DNA of 16,177 bases from Phoronis ovalis (Eukaryota > Phoronida > Phoronidae), in the NCBI GenBank assembly GCA_028565635.1, contig JAOXYB010024546.1, positions 1 to 16,177 of the forward strand, in the 5' to 3' direction. Of this stretch, positions 8,111-16,177 are shown piece after piece. The notes beneath the pieces were generated by a model. That model searched no databases. It was not told where the DNA came from and saw only the letters and a list, made by a program, of their open reading frames with translations. The translations under genes were made by a program, and so were the position numbers. The number at the start of each line of letters is the position of its first letter. The stretch's first letter is position 1.

Positions 8111-8778
8111 TCTAGTTGACAAGCATTCTAATGAGCAGACAAGTATTCCTAGGATGGAGAATTTCCAAGACATGATAGCATGGTAACGCAGTGAAAAATT
8201 GCCCTCTTTTTTTGATGATTTTTGAAAGCCGTAAACATTTATGTGTCGCATGTTAGCTGCTATTTTGAATGTCCTTGAAAAGTGTGACTTAAACATCAGA
8301 CCTGAAATTTCAGCAGTCATCAATCTGTTTTTACCCATTGTTATGGCCAATTGTTTGTTTGTATACTGCGTATTAAATGAAGTCTCCCGCTAAACTTCAG
8401 ATGTGTTAGACTAGTTATATGGAAATTACATGGTTGTTAAACCGGACGGAGGCATTATGGGTATTTTAGGGCGTTCTCTGGTTTCTTAGTCGTCATTATA
8501 TAGTTGTAAACCTGTGGTGAGTTGATATTTAGCTTGCCGTGACTAGAAATGGAAGTTAGCTTGTATAGATAAACTATTTGGATATTGAAAATGTGTTATT
8601 TGTGGTTAGTTTCCTAGATATATGTACTTGAAGACTGAATAGTAACTTTGCGTTTTATTTGTTCTGTTTAGAAATAGCATTTAGAACATTGATTTTGACG
8701 AACCGGATGAAACACATCTGGACACAACCTGCACATTACACTTTAATTGAGCAGGTGCATTACAATTCACGATTGTGA

Positions 8779-8877
8779 AAATGCCCTATCCTCCAGAAGT
8801 CCGCTCCCGCTGAGACTCCTCCACTAGAAGAGTGCTCCAGCTGGGATAATGACCCTCACTATCTACAACCTGAATGA
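8779..8877 (+). pseudogene. Decayed coding-like fragment (32 codons and stop)
   Basis: The frame reads KCPILQKSAPAE, then PPLEECSSWDNDPHYL, and ends at a TGA (8875-8877). Its composition is protein-like (Pro, Glu, Asp, Cys, Trp) and unlike the AT-rich surroundings. In the same frame just upstream, separated by one TGA, is another protein-like stretch (HIWTQPAHYTLIEQVHYNSR). An AATAAA lies at 8990. This looks like the C-terminal end of a broken gene, perhaps transposon-derived given the setting. I do not recognise the family. Confidence 0.3.
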
Positions 8878-8989
8878 CTCATTCAGATAATCTAATCTGC
8901 TTAAACTACAGAGGAAACTTACCTGAGATAAATTAAAGAAAAAAGAAAAGATTTTTGTGATTTTCTTGTACTGTAATGTCGTTTGTAGT

Positions 8990-8995
8990 AATAAA
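8990..8995 (+). terminator. Candidate polyadenylation signal
   Basis: AATAAA lies about 110 bp after the stop of the coding-like fragment. A G/T-containing stretch follows near 9030 (CGTGTTGAG). It fits a 3' end for that fragment, but the hexamer is expected by chance in DNA this AT-rich. Confidence 0.2.
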
Positions 8996-9239
8996 ATATT
9001 GCGATTATGTCATACTTTAGGCCAAGTCCGTGTTGAGAATATTTGCTGTCCCTCATATGCCACCACCCCCGTCTAATGCATTATTCCTTATTTACCATTT
9101 AATGCTGGTTATACTTAATATTCGCACATGATAGACAGTTTAATAAAATGATAGTAATAATTAGAAATAAACTTTCTACTTCAGTTCACAAAACTAGCAC
9201 ATTTAGTATTGAGAATCGATGATTGTATTTTGTGTTGTT

Positions 9240-9700
9240 GACTGGAAGTTACTATACGTCATTGGAACAGGCGACATTGGGCTATAGACGGAAAGTCAAT
9301 TAACGACACTTTAGCATGTTCGTTTTTTGCTTTACAAGCTTTTTTCAATTAAAAAATTTGTGGATACGTACGCAAATGTTTTAGAATACGCAAAATTTTA
9401 AATATGCGCTACTTATTAGGTTATATGTAGTTACGATTTTTATTCGCTATTCCATGTTTATAATTAATGCCATCACGACAAGAAGATAAATGAGAGACAA
9501 AATCACGGGGGACATAATTTTGTTTGTAAAATGGTTTTCCATTCGAGGAATGTGAGCGATCCTGTTCTTATATAAAACCGTAAAATCCGTAGTCCCACGT
9601 AAGCTCTTACGGCTGTTAAGAGTGAAATTTTTATAAAATTAGGAAATACACGAGCTTGCGAGCTGGGCAAAAGCGTGAAAACATTTGCACAAGTTCCTGT
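9240..9700. promoter_or_regulatory. CpG-richer patch, possible promoter or young insertion
   Basis: CpG dinucleotides are visibly more frequent here than in neighbouring DNA, for example in ATACGTACGCAAA, CCGTAAAATCCG and CTTGCGAGC. Invertebrate genomes that methylate gene bodies lose CpG there and keep it at promoters and in young repeats. An imperfect palindrome lies near 9600 (CGTAAGCTCTTACG). No TATA or initiator can be assigned with confidence. Confidence 0.25.
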
Positions 9701-10729
9701 CACCTTTAGTTCTTTAAAATATCTTGACTTTCAGTGACATCAACATTTTTTGAGAAAAAAAATGAGGTTTATAAGGGAGATAGTTAAAATGCTTTTTAAA
9801 CCGGTGATTATTGCTGATTTGTGTATCTCAGAATTTCATACCATCATAATTGCTGGTGAAGAATTAAGATATTCTCTTTATTTTTATGTTGAGTCACAGT
9901 TGGCTAGGCTGGACAAATATCAGACAGCCGTAAGTACCAACGCATGCATTTTTGTTTTGCTATATTTCCCTCTTGTTAAAGTTTAATTTCATTTGTTGAA
10001 ATTTAATTTTGTTAAATATTAATTCAATTTCAATGTGCGGTATAATGTTGTTTATGATAATATGCTTATTCTTTTCTTTTTAACTTACATTATGATAGAA
10101 TTGATAGTGTACGTAGTTTGTCCCAGTTTGCTGCAAATGTATTTAGCTAAATTTCTGGTTTATAGACATTCAGCTATTAAGGACAACACATTGTAACTGG
10201 TAGCCTGTTTGACAAACGATCCATTCTAAAACTGTTTTAATGCATATCATGTCCCGTATCATGTTGACTAAATCTCACTTGTATTTCTTTTGCAGTGTCA
10301 GTTATAGTCAGGTTAGAAGTGGAATGTCAGATGCAATAAAAATCAATGCTGCATTATTCTCTTGCCAATTTCTCACTCGGGGCATTATTACCTATAGCTA
10401 CGTTTATTTGTACAGATCTTGTGATGTCTGTACTACAGTGGTTGCTGTGCCAAGTTTTGGTGAGCGAAAACTAATACAAGGAATAAATGTGTTTCTTCTG
10501 TCAAATATGGTTACTTTTATTGCAAGTAGTATTTAAACAGTTTCACAATCACCATTGATAAACTCTAATGAGCCGAGGGTCTTCTGGGACTTTTCACTTT
10601 CAGCTGTTCCTAGCCATGCGGCGACGTTATTTCGCCATAATTTTCCAATGCGTTACTAAGTTTTTATTTGGAAATTCTGCATCCCAGGCATAATTGCTAC
10701 CAGTTGTCAGTCGTTAGAATGTTTGTCAA

Positions 10730-12120
10730 TTAGGTATATGGACCCATTTTACATAGACTGACTTTGGGTTGTGGACCCTTATACTAACTGTGGCAATGTT
10801 TGTAATTATATTTACTTACATATACCAAAGAACAGCATTAACTCATCTCGTGACACAGTTTTTAAGTGGAAACTTTTTTAAGCTAGTATCACAAGTGCTT
10901 TATTACCCGTTCATAAGCTATCTATGTGAACCCATTTTACATTGGTTGGCATGGTGTTGTAGAACCATAATCTAACTGCGTCGGAAGGAACTATTAGTCA
11001 ATGTTTGCTATTATTTTGACTTCAATATACCAAAGTACAGCATTAACTCATCTCCTGACAGTTTTTTTTAAGTGGAAACTTTTTTTGAGGTATTATAACA
11101 AGTGTTTTATTACCTGTTCGTCAGCTATCTATATATGTGGACCCATTTTACATTGGTTGGAGTGGGGTTGTGCACCCATAATCTAACTGTCGGAAGGAAC
11201 TCTTAGTCAATATTTGTAATTACTTGGACTTAAATATATCATAGTACACCATTAAATCATCTCGTTTCACAGTTTTTTAAGTGGAAACTTTTGGTGAGCT
11301 AGTAACACAAGTGTTTCATTACCCGTTCAGCTATCTATGTGGAACCATTATACATTGGTTGGCATGTGGGTGTGGACCCATAATTTAACTGTGTCAGAAG
11401 GAACTATTAGTCAATGTTATAATTATTTTGACTTAAATATACCAAAGTACAGCATTAACTTATCTCCTGACATTTTTTTTTGAACTAGTAACACAAGTGT
11501 TTTAGAAACTGTTCGTCAGCTATTTATGGGCACCCATTTTACATTGAACCCATAATCTAACTCGTGGGAAGGAACTATTAATCAATATTTGTAATTATCT
11601 GGACTTAAATATACCACAGTACACCATTAAATCATCTCGTGAAACACCTTTTTTAAGTGGAAACTTTTTTTAAGCTAGTACCACAAGTGTTTTATTACCC
11701 GTTCATCAGCTATCTATGTAGACCCATTTTACATTGGTTGGCATGGGGTTGCGTACCCATAATTTAACTTCGTCGGAAGGAACTATTAGTCAATATTTGC
11801 GATTATTTTTACTTAAACATACCAAAGTACAGCATTAACTCATCTCCTGACACAGTTTTTTTTAAGTGTAAACTTTTCGTGAGCTAGTACCACAAGTGTT
11901 TCATTACCCGTTCGTCAGCTGTTTATGTGTACCCATCTTACATTGGTTGGAATGGGTTTGTGTGTCCATAATCTAACTGCATCGGAAGGAACTAATAATC
12001 AATATTTGAGATTATTCTGACTTAAATATACCAAAGTGCAGCATTAACTCAACTCGTGACACAGTTTTTTTTAGGGGAAACTTTTTTTGAGCTTCGTGTA
12101 GTAACACAAGTGTTAACGAA
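10730..12120 (+). repeat. Tandem satellite array, 190-210 bp unit, about seven copies
   Basis: The motif (A/G)CCCATTTTACATTGG and its variants recur at about 10743, 10931, 11142, 11344, 11533, 11723 and 11932, giving spacings of 188-211 bp. Each unit carries, in order, this box, a GTGG(A/G)CCCATAATCTAAC box, GGAAGGAACTATTAGTCAAT, a TTAAATATACCA box, GCATTAACTCATCTC, AAGTGGAAACTTTTTT, and CACAAGTGTTTTATTACCCG. Units differ by indels and substitutions. A degenerate further unit lies near 12305. The short open frames at 10769 and 11001 are the same part of two adjacent units and are not genes. Confidence 0.92.
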
Positions 12121-12389
12121 ACTCTCCATCAGCTGTTGCTGTCTTGTCTGCTTATATCAGTCATGTTAATAGTTATTATTATTCACTAAAATACAACTAT
12201 GATTAAACTTTAGTTATTTTATCCACTAAGTTTGTGATTCAAAAGTTTGCATAAGACAAAATTGGGGAAAAATCATAGAAAATGTTTGTCAGCTAGCTAT
12301 GAGAACTCGTATTACATTGTTTGCATAAAGTTGTGAACCCATAATCTGCGTCGGAAGGAACTATTGATTGCCTTAGCAATTATTTTGCT

Positions 12390-12634
12390 TTAAAGACGAA
12401 TTTATAAAGCAACATCTATTTCTGCTCCATTTCAAAGAAGTTTAGATCAAATCTGGTAATTGATTTTAATACAATGGGTCCCCGGGAAAAAAAGGTTTGT
12501 TAATATCGGGTAAACCCCATAAAAATTATACCCTTTTTATTGATTTCAAGGAGGTGCACTAAAAATAACACGAGATTATGGGAACGCGTATGAGGTGCCA
12601 ATATCACCTTAAATGCCAGGATCCGGTGTCAAGA
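12390..12634. other. Private stretch of the right copy
   Basis: This stretch has no counterpart in the left copy. It includes a GTCCCCGGGAAAA word and the pair GGGTAAACCCC / TTATACCC, and is slightly more G+C-rich than its flanks. It may be a separate insertion, but no terminal repeats are evident. Confidence 0.4.
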
Positions 12635-13112
12635 TAATGGTTATTTTCATTGACTAAGATACAAATATGATTATGTTATATTACTCATTAAGTGTGGAAG
12701 TTTGTATAAGATCAGGTCACATGTCGGTTGCTTTTAACTAATCAGAATAAAGCATATTTAATAAGAGGGTTTTGCAAGGTAAGGTAACAGCCGAATAATC
12801 ACAACTTTGATCTGCGCTGAAAAAAGGTACTGTTTCTCGGAGTTTCATAAATACTAAACGGATTTTTGAGAATAACATATGTATCTGTACAGAAATTTCA
12901 TGAAATTAACAAAAACAATCATGAAAATCTCAGATTTACGCAAATGCTGTGAGTATTTATTTCAACAGTAAATTTGCAGTAGAAGATAAAGATTTATTTG
13001 CAGGATTAAGTTAAAGTTGTAATTAGGCATCATGCTGTTTTCTCTGCAGGGGTTGAAAGTAGAATATCATTGATTTGTCATGGTTATATTTATAGATGAT
13101 ATTAGTATTTTT

Positions 13113-13690
13113 TATTAAAAAATGTTAGTAAAACAACCTCTTTGTGCGTACCACTTTGCCTTTGACTCTGGCCAGCTTCGTGTTATGTATACGGTAACTA
13201 CATTTTGATCGGTGGCAAATGCTTGTTCGTAAAATGGCATGTCTACAAAAGGCAGAGCATTGACTTGTAAATTTAAAAAAGGATTTACAGAGGCATAATT
13301 GCATTTCTATAAGCTAGGTGATATTATAGATGTTCAACACCAATCTAACACTTTGACATTTTTTCAGTTGTCATGATGTTTTTACCCATATATCTTAGCA
13401 TTGATGCAGGACTTTTGTAGTAATCAGGTATGATATGTTTCAAAAAAGCGGCCACGTTTACTTTTTTACTTTCATGTTGGCTACGCTTTTTTTATCTCAT
13501 TTGTTTTTCTTTGACGATGTTTTTACATGACTAGGCTCTTCATTACTACATCGATTACATCTACAATTACAATATATGATTTTATCTGCATATTGTATCA
13601 TTTTTTGGTCCTTCAAACTAGGATGGCATTGATAATAATTTGTTTTTTTTAAATAAAACTTTCATTAATAAAATGAGAATATTCAAGTAC
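13113..13690. other. AT-rich DNA between the element and the minisatellite
   Basis: No gene is supported. AAAATGGCATGTCTACAAAA near 13233 resembles a phrase in the intron near 3795, so a dispersed-repeat fragment is likely. Acceptor-like pyrimidine tracts occur but lead into stops in the phase required by the coiled-coil exon. Confidence 0.45.
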
Positions 13691-14857
13691 ACTGGAAAGT
13701 GTTGCAACACTGGCAACAATAAGAACGCTGACAGCTATGGCTACATTGCCAGCACCAACAACTGTTACAATGCTGACAACGATAACAACACTGATTACAC
13801 TGACAACTATATGGCTACACTGGCAACTGTAACAATGCTGATTACGATAAGACTGCTGGCAAGGGTAAGTCCACTGGCAAGCGAAACAATGCTGGCAATG
13901 GTAACAATGGTAGCAATGGTAGCAACAATAACAGCACTGACTACACTGACAAGAGTAACAGCAATGGCTACACAAACAACACTGGCATCGGTTACAAGGC
14001 TGATTACAGTAACAATGCTGGCAACAGTAATGACAGTGACAATTCTAACAACACCGACAACTGTTACAATGCTGGCTACGGTAACAATGCTGACTACACT
14101 GACAACAGTAACAATGGTTGCTACCCAAACAACTCTGGCAACTGTGGCAGTGTTAGCAATGGTATCAATGCTGACTACACTGACAGTGATGACCACACTG
14201 ACAACAGTAACAACGATGGCTACACATATAACACTTAAAACTGTTACAAGGCTGGCTACAGTAACAATGCTGACAAGTGAAACAATGCTGGCAACAGTAG
14301 CAAAGATAACAATGCTGACTACATTGACAACGGTAGCAATGATGGCTACCCAGACAACACTGGCAAAAGTAACAACGCAGATGACAGTGACAATGATAAC
14401 AACTTTGGCAATGGTAACAACACTGACAACAATAACAATGCACTGGTTACAAATATTACAATGCTGACTACAATAACAATGCTAGCAGCTGTTACAACAA
14501 TAACAACTGTTACAATGGTATAAACGCTGACAACTGTTACAGCACTTGTAACACTGACAATGGTAACAACATTGGCAACGGTAACAATGCTGACAACGGT
14601 AATAATGCTGACCATGGTAACAACGCCATCAGTGATAACGATGCTAGCAACTGTTACAATGATAACAATACTGAAATGTTAAAATGACACTGACAACAGT
14701 AAGAATGCTGACAAGGATAACAACACTGGCAATGGAACAATGCTGACAACGGTAACAATGCTTACAGCAATAACAACATAGCAACGGTAATAATGCTAGC
14801 AACTAATACAACGCTGGCTACAGTAGCAACACTGGAAATGATGACAACAATTAATTA
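13691..14857. repeat. Degenerate minisatellite, 9-bp monomer (18-bp dimer)
   Basis: The sequence divides into 9-mers of the form N-N-T-R-R-C-A-A-Y, often alternating GCTGACAAC and GGTAACAAT. From 13691 to 13807 there are 13 monomers, then one 11-mer (13808-13818). Then come 69 monomers in unbroken register (13819-14439), another 11-mer (14440-14450), and a looser tail. Longer blocks such as GCTGACTACACTGAC recur at multiples of 9 bp (13936, 14089, 14170, 14314). One plus frame reads repeated (T/A)(D/G)(N/Y)(S/G)NN, another reads LTTVTM. The plus frame beginning at 13640 stays open to 14467 because of period and composition. A true repetitive protein is not excluded, but there is no promoter, signal peptide or splice evidence. 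Confidence 0.93.
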
Positions 14858-14966
14858 CACCACCTACAATGCAGTTAACTTTTATACCTACGCCTACAGT
14901 TTCTGCAACATCTACAATACGAGTAACAACTAAAACAGATTTATTACTGCTTCTGCGCATACATTG

Positions 14967-15038
14967 AAACTCCACTACGGGCATGCATAAAAACTTCCAC
15001 ACAGGCCTGTATAAAAATATCCACACGGGTGAGCAACT
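14967..15038 (-). repeat. Degenerate 24-bp tandem repeat, three units
   Basis: Units 14967-14990, 14991-15014 and 15015-15038 align as AAA-CTTCCACACGGGC-TGTATAA with several differences each. On the minus strand the units read as an 8-residue repeat (SPVWIFLY, RPVWKFLC, MPVVEFQC) inside an 84-codon frame that runs on into the minisatellite. Three units are too few to infer a protein. Confidence 0.7.
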
Positions 15039-15314
15039 AAGGTCATCCATTCAGGCCATGATGCGCTTACATGGCTCGTGTGCCCAGAATATGCCCTGAG
15101 TAAATAAACATGAAAAGTATACCTTGTAAATAACTCTCAGAAATACCCAATGTTAAATTAGCTTGTAAATTATATACTGTGTGGTAAATAAATATGTGCA
15201 AATTTACAAACTTTTAAGTTTTCATACCTGTCATAAATGCATACTTTTCCAAGAAACACACTAGGTAAACACATAGTTTTTGAAAATATACCTCTTGGTA
15301 AGTATATTGCATAT
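15039..15314. other. No gene seen
   Basis: AT-rich sequence with several TTGTAAAT/GGTAAATA-type words (15125, 15163, 15183), which suggests faint tandem ancestry. No coding evidence. Confidence 0.4.
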
Positions 15315-15408
15315 TGTGCATCGCACATCCTTGCACATAATCTATGAGGAAGTATGTCAGTAAACGCAAGGATATGTAAACAGCTACTGTGTATCGCACA
15401 TCCTTGCA
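15315..15408. repeat. 21-bp direct repeat pair with an inverted third copy
   Basis: TGTGCATCGCACATCCTTGCA (one base longer than quoted elsewhere here) lies at 15315-15335. A copy with one change lies at 15388-15408, 73 bp on. Between them, 15365-15377 (CGCAAGGATATGT) is an imperfect reverse complement of the ACATCCTTGC part. The minus-strand open frames across this stretch follow from the duplication. Confidence 0.75.
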
Positions 15409-16177
15409 TACTGTACCTACAAGTAGGTAGATGTCTGAAAAGCCATTCTTCTTTTGTTAGATTCCTCCTTTATAGGAGAACTTCCAAGTTGTAAGTAGAA
15501 GCTTATTTGTACCTAATAAAAATCTTTGTCATATGTTATATCCATGTTAGCAATATCCAATCACATTGCAGGATATTTCCTAACAGTATTAGCAATTCCA
15601 ACACTCAACTAATGCATTAAACAATTAAAGCATATCTGCTAGTTATAATAGCAAAGCACTTATCTCTGGCAAGTCTTTCGATATGGAGCTTGAACTCTAA
15701 GTGAATGTCAAAATCAGAGAAATCCAGAATTAGTTACGTAATATGCTGTAGATTATCATCATCCTCACAAGCAGAAGCCTGTCACAGGACAAGATTTTAA
15801 GATACATATGCTTCCGTAGTTCAGCTGTGTAACCTGTTTTGATGTTGTTACAGCAAACTTAAGTTCTAATCAGGATGATCAGTACCAATCCTCCTAACCC
15901 GATTGGGCATCAATTGTTTCTCATCATGCCCAAGCACCTTTCATATTAATATGGAGAAACAGTACTTTTAAACAAAAATCAATTCTATTTATTAATCTAC
16001 ATTTATGTCACAAGAACAAAGTCGTGTATGCAATTTAAAGGCGCCCGTAGGCACATGTTTATTAATATAAAAACTACAGTTTAACAATACAAATTATAAA
16101 GAGTTTGACTAGTTATTTCAGGGCACCAAGTAAATTTCTACAGAAATTACCGAAAGATAAACTATATGTCTATACCC
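15409..16177. other. Terminal stretch, no gene supported
   Basis: A hairpin lies at 15903-15933 (TTGGGCAT / ATGCCCAA, 8-bp stem, 15-nt loop). A pyrimidine-rich acceptor ends at 15853; in the phase left open by the exon at 5004-5107 it would add only five residues before a stop, which I treat as unproven. No tandem repeat or RNA gene is seen. Confidence 0.45.

Larger units (their letters stand above)
6870..8290 (-). mobile_element. Left copy of an inverted, tandem-repeat-bearing element
   Basis: Read on the minus strand, this segment matches the plus strand of 10580-13112. The outer block 6940-7305 matches 12665-13035 through shared stretches such as AGAAGATAAAGAT, TAACATATGTA/TAACATATGTAT and GTTTCATAAATAC. 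The block 7680-7905 matches 12140-12350. The inner block 7905-8200 matches repeat units and the 5' flank of the right copy (GGAAATTCT.CATCC, then TTAGAATG.TTGTCAA). A stretch at 7310-7620 has no counterpart. There is no transposase. Non-autonomous elements with tandem-repeat cores (Helitron-like, bivalve pearl-type) are a reasonable comparison, not a proven assignment. The outer limits are approximate. Confidence 0.78.
8291..10579. other. Spacer between the inverted copies
   Basis: This 2.3-kb stretch is single-copy within the window. It holds a coding-like fragment (8779-8877) with an AATAAA downstream (8990), a CpG-richer patch (9240-9700) and two open stretches with isolated good splice signals. 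One ends at a GTAAGT donor at 9944. The other follows a TTTCTTTTGCAG acceptor at 10295. A small A+T hairpin lies near 9984-10006. None of this assembles into a gene I can read. It could be the body of a large decayed element or host DNA between two insertions. Confidence 0.4.
10580..13112 (+). mobile_element. Right copy of the inverted, tandem-repeat-bearing element
   Basis: In order this copy holds a 5' flank (10580-10730), the satellite array, a module at 12140-12370 shared with the left copy, a private stretch at about 12390-12630, a second partial copy of the module (12635-12710), and a 3' block to about 13112. The 3' block matches the left copy past the shared ATTGATTTGTCA / ACTGATTTGTCA word. 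There is no coding capacity beyond chance frames. The extra length relative to the left copy comes mainly from additional satellite units. Confidence 0.8.

Noticed and set aside
8063-8350. 95-codon minus-strand frame
   Set aside because: Its C-terminal part is satellite unit and the rest matches, weakly, the flank of the right copy. Length is not unusual by chance in this window.
9984-10006. AT hairpin AATTTCA / TGAAATT
   Set aside because: Short A+T palindromes like this are frequent by chance in the window and nothing nearby gives it a role.
10769-11186. Two similar small plus-strand frames
   Set aside because: They are the same region of two neighbouring satellite units, so their similarity reflects the tandem repeat and not a gene family.
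13640-14467. 275-codon open frame on the plus strand
   Set aside because: It lies almost wholly on the 9-bp minisatellite, whose period is a multiple of three and whose words lack stops in this frame. It switches frame type at an 11-nt slip. No independent coding evidence.
13649-14615. Four Cys/His-rich or Val/Ser-rich minus-strand frames
   Set aside because: These are translations of the same minisatellite in other frames; all minus frames of the monomer are naturally open.
14991-15045. HTG and IHTGEQ words resembling zinc-finger linkers
   Set aside because: The repeat unit is 24 bp, not the 84 bp of C2H2 fingers, and there are no paired Cys and His residues at the right spacing.
15854-15869. 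Tiny phase-compatible terminal exon (five residues, then stop)
   Set aside because: The acceptor is good, but such a short match is expected by chance, and no convincing polyadenylation signal follows.

Overview
The window looks like animal (metazoan) nuclear DNA, most likely from an invertebrate. It is about two-thirds A+T by eye. The only convincing coding sequence is two short exons with good splice sites, separated by an intron of about 1.5 kb. Everything else is intergenic or intronic DNA full of decayed repeats. I see no bacterial operon, CRISPR array, phage gene or intact transposase, and no species-specific marker. A marine invertebrate such as a mollusc would fit the A+T level and the tandem-repeat-bearing elements, but that is inference.

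Layout. 1-1800: mostly unassigned, with a 34-bp exact direct repeat (526 and 1266) and a promoter-like patch around an E-box near 743. 1817-2080: a hairpin MITE. 2106-2632: a direct repeat flanking a tRNA-Ser-like SINE head or pseudogene on the minus strand. 3424-3528 and 5004-5107: two plus-strand exons of one coiled-coil protein. The first encodes exactly five heptads, and the heptad register and reading phase run unbroken across the splice. 5260-6012: small inverted repeats, including a hairpin carrying two convergent CTCF-like motifs.

6870-13112 is the dominant structure. Two related repeat elements lie in opposite orientation, left about 6870-8290 and right about 10580-13112, around a spacer of about 2.3 kb. 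The right copy holds a tandem array of a 190-210 bp unit, about seven clear units. The left copy holds about three. The spacer contains a decayed coding-like fragment with a nearby AATAAA and a CpG-richer patch. It could be the body of one large palindromic mobile element or host DNA between two separate insertions.

13691-14857 is a degenerate minisatellite with a 9-bp monomer, in which 69 consecutive monomers (621 bp) keep perfect 9-bp register despite heavy substitution. A short 24-bp tandem repeat follows, and the last kilobase has only small repeats. The long open frames over the minisatellite come from its composition and period and should not be read as genes without transcript evidence.

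If the coiled-coil gene continues to the right, most of the window is one or more of its introns. The exon after 5107 cannot be placed with confidence.
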